A stretch of 35,815 bases of DNA, from contig JAJDNW010000018.1 in the NCBI GenBank assembly GCA_022340465.1, positions 1-35,815 of the forward strand. The letters run 5' to 3'. Positions within the stretch are counted from its first letter, which is position 1, and the number at the start of each line of letters is the position of its first letter. Origin of the DNA: Deltaproteobacteria bacterium (GTDB lineage Bacteria > Desulfobacterota > Desulfobacteria > Desulfobacterales > B30-G6). The notes beneath the pieces were generated by a model. It made no database searches and was not told where the DNA came from. It worked only from the letters and a program-made list of their open reading frames with translations. The translations under genes and the position numbers were made by a program. This document shows, one piece after another, positions 1 to 7,087 of this stretch.

Positions 1-42
1 GTCGAATATCTGAGCGGTAAGCTGGAAACGGGCAAACTCTGA
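1..42 (+). CDS. C-terminal end of an unidentified protein (partial)
   Basis: Frame 1 is open from the first base and reads VEYLSGKLETGKL followed by TGA. Only 13 residues are visible, so no family can be assigned. It is convergent with the minus-strand housekeeping genes that follow, and a terminator and a long hairpin lie between them. It could be a chance open frame, because so little is seen. Confidence 0.4.
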   Translation, partial: VEYLSGKLETGKL

Positions 43-90
43 CGCCCGGCATGCGGCAGGTGAGCTTTTGCGATGCCGGGGGTGGCGGCA

Positions 91-116
91 AAAAAATAAA
101 CCCAGCAACGCTGGGG
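91..116 (-). terminator. Rho-independent terminator of the minus-strand suhB end
   Basis: Read on the minus strand, a 6-bp perfect stem (CCCAGC, loop GTT, GCTGGG) is followed directly by a T-rich run (TTTATTTTTTT). This is the classic intrinsic terminator layout. It would end transcripts leaving the suhB and 65-residue protein genes. A second small stem (GCGGC/GCCGC) lies at 124-136. Confidence 0.7.
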
Positions 117-141
117 TAAAGCAGCGGCGCAGCCGCGTCAC

Positions 142-200
142 GTAACAAATGACCGGTCACGGGCCCGCGGAACGCGGGCCCGTGACCGGTCATTTGTTAC
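142..200. repeat. 28-bp perfect inverted repeat with 3-base loop
   Basis: The arms at 142-169 and 173-200 are perfect reverse complements, with only GAA between them. The right arm begins at the last base of the TAG stop codon of the 65-residue gene. No T-run follows on either strand, so it is not a canonical terminator by itself. It may act as a bidirectional transcription barrier, an mRNA 3'-end stabiliser or a small mobile palindrome. Confidence 0.85.
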
Positions 201-397
201 TATTGGAATTTGATGAAGGTGCTGTTGGACGCTACGATGTCCTCGATGAGTTCCTGGCGGGCCTTTTGACTGTGTTCGATGGCGCATCGCAATCTCAGGG
301 CACAGTGCTTCCGGCAAATGTCGTCTTCGCTGTTGAACTCGCCGATGCAATCCAACCGGTCGTTTATTATTTCGTCATATTCCAGGTGATATATCAT
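200..397 (-). CDS. Small cysteine-containing hypothetical protein (65 aa)
   Basis: The start codon follows the suhB stop codon with no gap (TAAATG), so translation is probably coupled. The protein is acidic at the N-terminus and has four cysteines, three of them clustered in CRKHCALRLRC (residues 28-38). That arrangement could bind a metal, but no known motif is matched. The frame ends inside the edge of a long hairpin. I do not recognise the family. The tight coupling and cysteine cluster argue for a real gene; there is no other evidence. Confidence 0.55.
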   Translation of the reverse strand: MIYHLEYDEIINDRLDCIGEFNSEDDICRKHCALRLRCAIEHSQKARQELIEDIVASNSTFIKFQ

Positions 398-1219
398 TTA
401 CGCTTCCTTTAATGTGATCAGGTCGAGCATCTCTGAATGAATGCGGCTATTGGTGGCCAGGATTTCTTTTTTATCGATGGTAAACTGCCGGTTGGAAAAG
501 TCGGTTACCACGGCACCGGCTTCCCGGGCAATGCACACACCGGCCGCGGTATCCCATGGGTGCAGGTTCTGCTCCCAGAAGCCTTCGAAGCGGCCGCATG
601 CCAGATAGCACAGGTCCAGGGCAGCCGAACCGAGCCTCCGGATACCCTGGGCTCTCGACATGCAGGCTTTAAGCCGAGCTTGCAGTTCGGGCATCACTTC
701 CGGCAGGTTATAGGGGAATCCGGTCGCCAACAGGCTGTCGCTTAATCGCGTCTCGGCGGACACGGAAATGGGGCGGTCGTTCAGGAAGGCGCCTTCACCC
801 GCCACGGCCGAAAAGAGCTCCCCGCTGATCGGATTCAGGACGATTCCGATCATGATTTCCCCGTCGCGTTCGAAGGCGATCGATATCGAAAAAATACCCA
901 GTCCGTGGGCAAAGTTCGTGGTCCCGTCGAGGGGGTCGATGATCCATCGGCACCCATCGCCGTTTTGGCGGCTGTCGGCCTGTACCGTTTCCCGGTTTGC
1001 CTGCCGGAGGCCGCTTTCTTCGGCCAGGACCGCATGACCGGGAAACCGTTCGAGGATGGTTTCGATAATCACTTTTTCTGAATCGGTATCGGCACGCGTG
1101 ACCAGGTCGATCGCCCCTTTTTTTCGCACGCCGGGGTCTTTGCCGACATAGGACCGCAGCACGCGCCCCCCGTTGAAGGCTGCCGCTATCCCCGTTCTTT
1201 TGATGTAGTCGAGGTCCAT
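398..1219 (-). CDS. suhB: Inositol monophosphatase family protein (SuhB-like)
   Basis: A 273-residue member of the Mg2+-dependent inositol-phosphatase superfamily, which hydrolyses myo-inositol-1-phosphate or related sugar phosphates in the cytoplasm. Metal ligands are visible in order: LAEESG (Glu67-Glu68), WIIDPLDGTTNF (Asp95, Asp98) and HPWDTAAG (Asp223). The length is normal for the family (about 260-270). The start is the ATG before MDLDYIK, with AAAAGG upstream. In proteobacteria SuhB also takes part in rRNA transcription antitermination, but a catabolic phosphatase of the same fold cannot be excluded. It lies 254 bases downstream of hflX, so it may have its own promoter. The next gene starts directly at its stop codon. 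Confidence 0.88.
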   Translation of the reverse strand: MDLDYIKRTGIAAAFNGGRVLRSYVGKDPGVRKKGAIDLVTRADTDSEKVIIETILERFPGHAVLAEESGLRQANRETVQADSRQNGDGCRWIIDPLDGTTNFAHGLGIFSISIAFERDGEIMIGIVLNPISGELFSAVAGEGAFLNDRPISVSAETRLSDSLLATGFPYNLPEVMPELQARLKACMSRAQGIRRLGSAALDLCYLACGRFEGFWEQNLHPWDTAAGVCIAREAGAVVTDFSNRQFTIDKKEILATNSRIHSEMLDLITLKEA

Positions 1220-1313
1220 ATGTGTAGGCCTTTTATATGGTATGGCCTATGGATGTCAACACGATTTAAAGTTGTGCCAGTAGGGTAGGTGGTTAAGTGA
1301 GTGTTAGGTATAG

Positions 1314-1348
1314 GGTGTACGGTGTTCGGTGCAAGGTACCAGGGGCCA
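1314..1348. repeat. Degenerate 7-base tandem repeat
   Basis: Five successive heptamers begin with GG: GGTGTAC, GGTGTTC, GGTGCAA, GGTACCA, GGGGCCA. On the minus strand most units end in ACC, and the pattern continues loosely to about 1290. It lies in the gap between hflX and suhB. Next to it, at about 1410-1440, is a stretch resembling dispersed 'ACCGCAAAGACGC' intergenic sequences found in several bacterial genomes, which is a memory-based comparison. Confidence 0.5.
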
Positions 1349-1473
1349 AGTCGGCGCAAATTTGCCTTTGGCATTCGGCAAGCCCCGCAGGGTAAAATAA
1401 ATTTCTCTGCATCCGCCGCGTCTTTGCGGTTAAATTGCTCTTGCTTAAGGCTTCCGACCTCCGGCCTCTGTTT

Positions 1474-3123
1474 TCACTCGGAGGGTGTCGGCGTGAGGCT
1501 TCGTTTTTCCAGCATTGCCTCGAGGGCTTCGATGAGCGGCAGGGTCGTTTTTCTGTTTTTAGCGCAGATGGAAATGCCTCCGATGCTGTTGATCATTTTT
1601 TCCATGATTGCTGCGGAAACGAGATCCTGTTTGTTCAGCACCTTCAGAGTCGGGATCCGGTGCAGGTTCAAATCGGCCAGGATGGTTTCCACCGCACCGA
1701 CCTGCTCCAGGCAGCGTGGGTTGCTGACGTCGATCACATGCAAGAGGATGTCGGCGTTTTCAAGCTCTTCCAGCGTGGCGCGAAAGGCTACCTTCAGATC
1801 TTCAGGCAGGTCCTGTATGAAACCCACTGTATCGGTGATGATCACTTGCGTGTCGCGGGGGAAGCGCAGGCGTCGGCTCGATGGGTCCAGAGTGGCGAAG
1901 AGGCGCTTTTCCGCCAGCAGGTGGCTTTTGGTCAAGGTGTTCAGCAGCGTGGATTTGCCTGCGTTGGTGTAACCGACGATGGAAATAATCGGCAAATCCC
2001 GTTTGGCGCGCTTTGCCTTGCGCTGGTGCCTCTGTTTGCGAACCAGGTCCAGGGAGCTTTCCAATTGGGCGATTCGGGTTCTGGCCCTTCGACGGTTGAT
2101 TTCCAGCTTGGTTTCGCCCGGCCCCCTGCCGCCGATGCCGCCCGTCAGGCGCGACATGGCGGTGTTTTTCGTCACCAGGCGCGGCAGCAGGTATTTGAGC
2201 TGAGCCAGCTCCACCTGCAGCTTGCCTTCCCTTGTGCGGGCGCGCTGTGCGAAGATGTCCAGGATGAGCTGCGTTCGGTCGATCACTTTCATCTCGATTC
2301 GATCCGTGATGGACCTGATTTGAGACGGGTTGAGTTCCTGATCGAAAACGATGAGGCTGGCTCCCTTTTGGAGTGCCAGGATAGTGAGTTCTTGAAGCTT
2401 TCCCGAACCCAATAAAAATTTGCCGTCGACGGCTCGTCGCTGTTGGAGAACCTTGTCAACCACTTGCATGCCGCCGGAGCCGACGAGTTCTTCCAGTTCG
2501 TCCAGAGCGTCTTCGGCCTTTCCCCTGGAAGCTGTCGTCACGCTGACCAGCAAGGCCCGTTCGGTCTGCGGTTCCGTGGTCAGTTGCTCACCCGTTTGTG
2601 CAAGTTCCGATTCGAGAGAGCTGATCAGTTCGTCGCAACCGATGTCTGTTTGACCGGGTTCGATGGGGTCGAGAAGACGATAGGGGGGCCCTTCGGTTTT
2701 GCCGGGGAGGATGTGGCTTATGTGCAGCTTGCCGGGGAGCCCGTCGGCATTCACGGTTATCGCCGCCATGAGGTCGAGGCGCATCAAAACCAGGTCGTTG
2801 AGATCATCGCGGGTAAGTGCCTGGCTGTCAAGATGGGTGTGAACACAACGGACGCCTTTCAGACGATCGGGGGCCGTCCGGTATTCACGCATCTGGGGGA
2901 TAACGATGGCGTGATGATTACCGATGATGACTGCGGCAACCCGTCCCTTGCGGTCGATGAGCAGACCGATCTGTCGATTGACTTCACGGGACAGGCGGCT
3001 TAGATCTCGACCGAGCTCCGGCGTCAGGACAAGGTGTGGCGGCGTACGCCGGCGGTAAAGGTTTTCCAAGCGCCGTATCTGATTTTTTTTAAGCCCTTTC
3101 GGGTTACCGTGTAATCGTTTCAT
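1474..3123 (-). CDS. hflX: GTPase HflX, ribosome-associated
   Basis: A 549-residue HflX, a GTPase that binds the 50S subunit and splits or rescues stalled ribosomes. The N-terminal HflX domain is preceded by an extension of about 180 residues, as in the long form of the family. The glycine-rich linker GGIGGRGPGETKLE is at about 328-341. The G domain has G1 GYTNAGKS (384-391), G3 DTVGFIQDLP (431-440) and G4 NKQD (497-500). The ATG before MKRLHGNPKG is preferred to a TTG three codons upstream, because this sequence is the usual start of the long form; no strong ribosome binding site is visible for either. It follows dnaB by about 40 bases and is probably in the same transcript. Confidence 0.93.
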   Translation of the reverse strand: MKRLHGNPKGLKKNQIRRLENLYRRRTPPHLVLTPELGRDLSRLSREVNRQIGLLIDRKGRVAAVIIGNHHAIVIPQMREYRTAPDRLKGVRCVHTHLDSQALTRDDLNDLVLMRLDLMAAITVNADGLPGKLHISHILPGKTEGPPYRLLDPIEPGQTDIGCDELISSLESELAQTGEQLTTEPQTERALLVSVTTASRGKAEDALDELEELVGSGGMQVVDKVLQQRRAVDGKFLLGSGKLQELTILALQKGASLIVFDQELNPSQIRSITDRIEMKVIDRTQLILDIFAQRARTREGKLQVELAQLKYLLPRLVTKNTAMSRLTGGIGGRGPGETKLEINRRRARTRIAQLESSLDLVRKQRHQRKAKRAKRDLPIISIVGYTNAGKSTLLNTLTKSHLLAEKRLFATLDPSSRRLRFPRDTQVIITDTVGFIQDLPEDLKVAFRATLEELENADILLHVIDVSNPRCLEQVGAVETILADLNLHRIPTLKVLNKQDLVSAAIMEKMINSIGGISICAKNRKTTLPLIEALEAMLEKRSLTPTPSE

Positions 3124-3162
3124 GCGTAACAACGCCGCAGGCGGTGGTGATCCCCGGCGGGG

Positions 3163-4518
3163 TTATTGTTTGATGTACTTGTCGTCGGCAAGGTCTTCGA
3201 AGCGGGTGTAGGTATTGATGAATGCCAGTTTGATATCGCCGGTGGGTCCGTTTCTCTGCTTTTTCAGAAGGAGTTCCGCAATGCCTTTGTTGGGGTTGTT
3301 CTCTTCCTTGTTGTAGACGTCATCCCGGTAGATGAAAAGCACCACATCGGCATCTTGTTCCAGTGCTCCGGATTCCCTCAGGTCTGAAAGCTGGGGCCTT
3401 TTGTCGTGGCGTTCCTCCAGCTTTCTGTTTAACTGGGAGAGCGCCACAACCGGTATGTCCAGCTCCTTGGCCAGCGCCTTGAGGCCCCGTGAAATTTCCG
3501 ATATTTCGAGGTCGCGTCTTTCGGCGGAAGCTCGCCCTTTCATCAGCTGCAGGTAGTCGATGATAACCAGGCCGATGTTCTTGTCCATTTTCAGCCTGCG
3601 CGCCTTGGCCCTGATGGACATGGCCGAAAGGTCCGGAGAATCGTCGATATAGATGTCGGCATCCGACAAGACCTCGGCCGCATTGGTAAGGCTGAGCCAA
3701 TGGTCCTTGCTGAAGAACCCGCTTCTGATTCGGGAGGAATCGATTCTGGCTTCGGCGCAGAGGAGCCGCATGGAGAGCTGCTCTTTGGACATCTCGATGG
3801 AAAAGATGGCCACGGGCGTTTTGGCATTGACGGCCGCGTTGCGGGCGATGTTGAGGGCCAGGGCGGTTTTACCCATGCTGGGGCGGGCAGCCAGGATGAT
3901 CAGGTCGGAATTCTGAAAACCCGAAGTGAGGTTGTCGAGCCGGCTGAAGCCCGTCGAAACGCCGGTGACAAGGGTTTTTTGACCCTGCCGTTCCTCCAGC
4001 GTATCGATGCTCTGCCCGATAATTTCGGACAGCGCGTGAAACGACTTTTTGTTCTTGTTGCCGGCGATTTCGAAAACTGCTTTTTCGGCGAAGTCAATGA
4101 CGTCGTCGACATCCCCCCGGTCTTCGAAACAACGGGCGGCAATTGCGTTGGCGCTTTCGATGAGCTGCCTGAGGGAAGCCTTGTCCCGGATGATCCTGGC
4201 ATAATGCTGGGCGTTTATGGCCAGTGGCGCCGTATTCACGAGTTTTGCCAGGTAGGTGGCGCCCCCTATTTCTTCAAGTTGGCCTTTTTCCTTCAGGATA
4301 TTTGCCAGGGTAACCAGGTCTACCGGTTCACTTTTGGCAAACAGTTCGGTGATGGCGGCAAACATTTTGGCGTGGGCCGACCGGTAGAAATCCTCCGGTG
4401 ACAGCGTCTCCAACACGTCCAGGAGCGTGCTGTTGTCCAACAGAATGGCACTGAGAACCGACTCTTCGGCTTCGAGATTCTGGGGTGGAACTTTATGGAG
4501 GGCAGGGTCCTTGTCCAT
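3163..4518 (-). CDS. dnaB: Replicative DNA helicase DnaB
   Basis: A 451-residue hexameric replicative helicase that unwinds DNA at the fork. The N-terminal domain starts with the family-typical KVPPQNLEAEESVL (residues 9-22). The RecA-like domain has Walker A ARPSMGKT (211-218), the DYLQLM segment of Walker B, and the conserved QLNRKLEER and SDLRESGALEQDADVV stretches near the C-terminus. No intein is present. The ATG giving MDKDPAL is chosen. An in-frame GTG ten codons upstream, 4 bases after the rplI stop, is possible and would add FHDFRIKIT. The rplI-dnaB order is a common bacterial arrangement. Confidence 0.95.
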   Translation of the reverse strand: MDKDPALHKVPPQNLEAEESVLSAILLDNSTLLDVLETLSPEDFYRSAHAKMFAAITELFAKSEPVDLVTLANILKEKGQLEEIGGATYLAKLVNTAPLAINAQHYARIIRDKASLRQLIESANAIAARCFEDRGDVDDVIDFAEKAVFEIAGNKNKKSFHALSEIIGQSIDTLEERQGQKTLVTGVSTGFSRLDNLTSGFQNSDLIILAARPSMGKTALALNIARNAAVNAKTPVAIFSIEMSKEQLSMRLLCAEARIDSSRIRSGFFSKDHWLSLTNAAEVLSDADIYIDDSPDLSAMSIRAKARRLKMDKNIGLVIIDYLQLMKGRASAERRDLEISEISRGLKALAKELDIPVVALSQLNRKLEERHDKRPQLSDLRESGALEQDADVVLFIYRDDVYNKEENNPNKGIAELLLKKQRNGPTGDIKLAFINTYTRFEDLADDKYIKQ

Positions 4519-4552
4519 AGTTATCTTTATCCGAAAATCGTGGAACACGATT

Positions 4553-4996
4553 TTATTCGGGTACGATCTCCACGGTAATTTCGGGTTCGACCTCCTTGTA
4601 CACGCGGATGGGAACTTTATGGGTACCGATGGTTTTGATCGGTTCCGTTAGCAGCACCATGCGTTTTTCGACGTCGACCCCCTGCTCGTTGAGCGATTTG
4701 ATAATATCGCGGACGGTAATCGAGCCGTAAAGGCGGTCCTCTTCACTGACCTTGGCTGTGATTTTGCACGCCACGTTCGTCAGGCGTTCGGCCATCTCCT
4801 CGGCCAACTTCTTTTCCTTGGCAATCTGCAGTTCGAATTTGGCCTTTTCCTGCGCCAATACGTTCCTGTTTTCGGGAGTGGCAAGCACGGCCTTGTTTTG
4901 GGGCAGCAGGTAATTTCGGGCATACCCTTTGGCGACGCTGACTTCGCTGCCGATGATACCCAGCGAATCAATGGTTTCTTTTAAAATGACTTTCAT
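4553..4996 (-). CDS. rplI: 50S ribosomal protein bL9
   Basis: A 147-residue bL9, the two-domain protein bridging the L1-stalk base of the large subunit. The N-terminal domain opens with MKVILKETIDSLGIIGSEVSVAKGY and the PQNKAVLATPEN segment. A long central helix (about 48-75, rich in K/E/A) joins it to the C-terminal domain ending in VEIVPE. Length is normal. AGGTT/GGAGG-like purines sit just upstream of ATG. It belongs to the rpsF-rpsR-DUF2232-rplI group, a standard ribosomal protein cluster in this lineage. Confidence 0.96.
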   Translation of the reverse strand: MKVILKETIDSLGIIGSEVSVAKGYARNYLLPQNKAVLATPENRNVLAQEKAKFELQIAKEKKLAEEMAERLTNVACKITAKVSEEDRLYGSITVRDIIKSLNEQGVDVEKRMVLLTEPIKTIGTHKVPIRVYKEVEPEITVEIVPE

Positions 4997-5090
4997 TTTT
5001 TAACCTCCGTTATCGTAACATTATTGATGTCCCATGCGGGGAATGGGGAAAATCCCTCTTCTAACGGCGAAGGGTTCAGTTTATCATGTA

Positions 5091-6044
5091 CTACACATTG
5101 TTTTCGCTATTCAGTTTTCTGAAATTGAGCCACATGTCGAAAACTCCCAGACCGATAATCAGCAGCAGAAAAATTTGCTGCAGCGCGATCAGGCTGTAAA
5201 GAAACAACCGCAACCCCTTCGGGAACCGCTTTTTTTCAAAATAGTAGGAGACCACGGCAATTCCCTGCATGAAATACACCGTCAGAAGGATCAGCAAACC
5301 GTTGAGTCCTATCATTTTTATGCCGACTGCCGGCACCATCAGCAGGCCGCCGCAGCAGATCAGGACCCAAATAAGTGGGTCCGGGGCTTTCCAGCGATTG
5401 AGGGCGCCGAAATTCGGGAAAAAAATACCTTTCTGCACCATGACGGCCCTTGCCAGCAACACATTGACCCACGCTACGAACAGCGTCGAACAGACCACCA
5501 TGGCCGGGATGATTCTTACCAGCACCCACTGTATCTTATCGAGAGAGTTCGACAGATTTACCAGTGCCTCTTCCGGAACCCCCATGCTTTCGTAGAGGGA
5601 CATGGTCAGTTTGAGATTTTCGGCGATGTAAGCAGATACAAGCGAGCCTATGCTTTTACCGCTGATATTGGCGTAAAGGAGCACACCCGCCAAGGCGCAG
5701 AGCAGTACGGTGGCGCAGGCGTACACGACCGTCTTGTCCACGGACAGATCCATGGACAGGAACTCTCCCAGCACAAACCCGAGCAGCAGCAGTTCCAGGA
5801 AGAAGGCATGGTCCATGGAAATGCCGCCCAGCAGGGCCGTCATGATGAAAAAGGCCGCCGCCGGAACGGCTAAACCTAATTTTCTACCCAGCTTGGTTCG
5901 ATAAAACAGGGTCGGCAGAGGGACAAAAAGCGCACAAAAGAAACCAATGAGCGGCAGATAACTGGTGACCGCCAAAAAAAGGACCGTAATTATGGTTCCT
6001 GTGGTGATATCCTTTGCCGCACCACCACTCACCGCCCGGGGCAA
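5091..6044 (-). CDS. DUF2232 (YybS-like) multi-pass membrane protein
   Basis: A 317-residue integral membrane protein with about eight hydrophobic segments, such as TGTIITVLFLAVTSYLPLIG near residue 15 and GLLILLTVYFMQGIAVVSYY near 250. It lies between rpsR and rplI, the position of DUF2232/YybS proteins in Desulfobacterota and Firmicutes. Its function is not established. The start is a TTG with GGAG nine bases upstream; no better ATG is near. The C-terminus is short and charged (KLNSENNV). Confidence 0.82.
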   Translation of the reverse strand: MPRAVSGGAAKDITTGTIITVLFLAVTSYLPLIGFFCALFVPLPTLFYRTKLGRKLGLAVPAAAFFIMTALLGGISMDHAFFLELLLLGFVLGEFLSMDLSVDKTVVYACATVLLCALAGVLLYANISGKSIGSLVSAYIAENLKLTMSLYESMGVPEEALVNLSNSLDKIQWVLVRIIPAMVVCSTLFVAWVNVLLARAVMVQKGIFFPNFGALNRWKAPDPLIWVLICCGGLLMVPAVGIKMIGLNGLLILLTVYFMQGIAVVSYYFEKKRFPKGLRLFLYSLIALQQIFLLLIIGLGVFDMWLNFRKLNSENNV

Positions 6045-6085
6045 TGTCTTTTTCTCCTGCTAGATTGTCTGGCAGTCATGGGGTA

Positions 6086-6367
6086 TTAGTGATCCAATGT
6101 GCCCACATAAGGAAGAAGGGCTATAGTCCGTGCCCGTTTGATGGCATGGGTAAGGGCCCTCTGGTGTTTGGCGCATGTGCCCGATATTCTTCTGGGGATG
6201 ATTTTTCCACGCTCGGTAATAAAATACCGTAGCAATTTCTGATCCTTATAGTCGATGTCGATGCTCGAATCGGCACAAAAGCGGCATACTTTTCTGCGAT
6301 GGTACACCCGTCTTTTCTTTTTTATATTGCGGCCGCGAGTGCGTTTCTGGGTATTGTAAGCTGCCAT
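6086..6367 (-). CDS. rpsR: 30S ribosomal protein bS18
   Basis: A 93-residue bS18, which forms a dimer with bS6 on the platform of the small subunit. The basic N-terminus is followed by KVCRFCAD (Cys28, Cys31) and [10 protein letters not shown] (Cys65, His68). These could form a zinc site of the 'C+' type. The core [25 protein letters not shown] is typical. Its start lies 4 bases after the rpsF stop, with the ribosome binding site inside the end of rpsF, so the two are translationally linked. Confidence 0.96.
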   Translation of the reverse strand: MAAYNTQKRTRGRNIKKKRRVYHRRKVCRFCADSSIDIDYKDQKLLRYFITERGKIIPRRISGTCAKHQRALTHAIKRARTIALLPYVGTLDH

Positions 6368-6371
6368 TTAT

Positions 6372-6923
6372 CTACTCCTCTTCCTTGCTGTCGGTTGGTG
6401 TGGTCGATGCTTCAACTGTGTCGGATTCCGCTGCTTCCGCGGTCTCTTCCTCTGCCTCGGTGGTTTCTGCCGGAGCCGCTTCGGCTTCGGCTTCGGCCTT
6501 GGCTTCCGCTTCGGCTTCGGCCTTGGCTTCCGCTTCGGCCTTGGCCTTGGCCTCCGCTTCGGCTATGGCTTCGGCTTCGGCCTTGGCTTTGGCTTCGGCT
6601 TCCTCCATTTCCACTTTTACGGCATCGAGATCCACATCCTTATCGAGAACGACCGTCATGTATTTCAATACCCGGTCGTCAATGCGAAAGGAGCGTTCCA
6701 TTTCGTCGACCAGGGCACCATCACCGCACAGGTCGAGGCACATGTAGTAGCCGCGCGATTTCTTTTTGATGTCGTAGGCCAGTTTGCGCATGCCCCACTC
6801 GTCTAGTTTTACCAGAAAACCGTTTTGCGCGGGGATCAGCTGGGTGAGTCGTTCGATTACGGGAGTCCTGCCTTCTTCGGAAAGGTCGGGATCCAGAATG
6901 GCGATTGTTTCGTACCTTCTCAT
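6372..6923 (-). CDS. rpsF: 30S ribosomal protein bS6 with long Ala/Glu/Lys tail
   Basis: Residues 1 to about 104 are a normal bS6 (RRYETIAILDPDLSEE, DEWGMRKLAYDIKKKSRGYY, ERSFRIDDRVLKYM). Residues 105-183 are a low-complexity tail of AKAEAEA-type repeats followed by an acidic Thr/Glu/Ser end (DSKEEE). The family is usually 95-135 residues, so this is strongly extended. The tail is probably a charged single alpha-helix, though that is not shown. AAGGAGG precedes the ATG at good spacing. It is the first gene of the rpsF-rpsR transcript, with a strong promoter at 7036-7064. Confidence 0.95.
   Translation of the reverse strand: MRRYETIAILDPDLSEEGRTPVIERLTQLIPAQNGFLVKLDEWGMRKLAYDIKKKSRGYYMCLDLCGDGALVDEMERSFRIDDRVLKYMTVVLDKDVDLDAVKVEMEEAEAKAKAEAEAIAEAEAKAKAEAEAKAEAEAEAKAEAEAEAAPAETTEAEEETAEAAESDTVEASTTPTDSKEEE
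6481..6606. repeat. GGCTTCGGC-type short repeats encoding the bS6 tail
   Basis: This stretch is built from 6-mers such as GCTTCG, GCCTTG and GCTTCC (plus strand), which encode alternating Ala, Glu and Lys codons on the minus strand. Such an array is prone to slippage in multiples of 6 bases, so tail length may vary between strains. Confidence 0.7.
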
Positions 6924-6945
6924 ACTGCCTCCTTTTGGATGTAAA

Positions 6946-6993
6946 GCCCCGACGCCGATTTGAAATCAAATGCATTCAATGCGTTGTCGGAGC
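6946..6993 (-). promoter_or_regulatory. Structured 5' leader of rpsF (possible bS6:bS18 autoregulatory RNA)
   Basis: In the rpsF leader RNA, GCUCCGAC (6993-6986) can pair with GUCGGGGC (6953-6946), with one U-G pair. This closes two inner hairpins, GCAUU-G-AAUGC (6982-6972) and GAUUU-C-AAAUC (6967-6957). Many bacteria regulate rpsF-rpsR through an mRNA element bound by S6:S18 that includes a CCG trinucleotide. A CCG is present here, but the match to that consensus was not tested. Confidence 0.4.
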
Positions 6994-7009
6994 AAGGATA
7001 TGTAAAAAC

Positions 7010-7023
7010 GTTCCCATGGGAAC
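7010..7023. promoter_or_regulatory. 14-bp perfect palindrome just after the rpsF promoter
   Basis: GTTCCCATGGGAAC is fully self-complementary and sits a few bases downstream of the predicted transcription start of the rpsF group. It could be a protein-binding operator. A hairpin is less likely because there is no loop. Confidence 0.4.
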
Positions 7024-7035
7024 TAAAAATGATAT

Positions 7036-7064
7036 ATATATTGGCTCTGTGACGCATTTGTCAA
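7036..7064 (-). promoter_or_regulatory. Sigma-70-type promoter of the rpsF-rpsR group
   Basis: On the minus strand a consensus -35 TTGACA (7064-7059) is followed after 17-18 bases by ATATAT/TATATA. This is the strongest promoter-like sequence in the minus-strand region, and its position about 110 bases before rpsF fits a ribosomal protein leader. Confidence 0.65.
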
Positions 7065-7087
7065 GGAAATTATTGGCATAATGTCGT

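Noticed and set aside
1435-2415. Long plus-strand open frame (326 codons) opposite hflX
   Set aside because: The minus strand has all HflX motifs in order; the plus frame has no recognisable domain and is a shadow caused by codon bias.
3152-3162. CCCCG-G-CGGGG dyad next to the dnaB stop
   Set aside because: The loop is too short for a stable hairpin and no T-run follows, so it is not called a terminator.
5034-5873. Plus-strand frame of 279 codons opposite the DUF2232 gene
   Set aside because: Gln/His-rich translation typical of the complement of a membrane-protein gene; the minus frame has clear transmembrane segments and operon context.
6299-6769. Plus-strand frames rich in Arg/Pro/Leu or Ser/Ala opposite rpsF
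   Set aside because: They are reverse-strand shadows of the Ala/Glu/Lys repeat tail; no ribosome binding site or protein family supports them.
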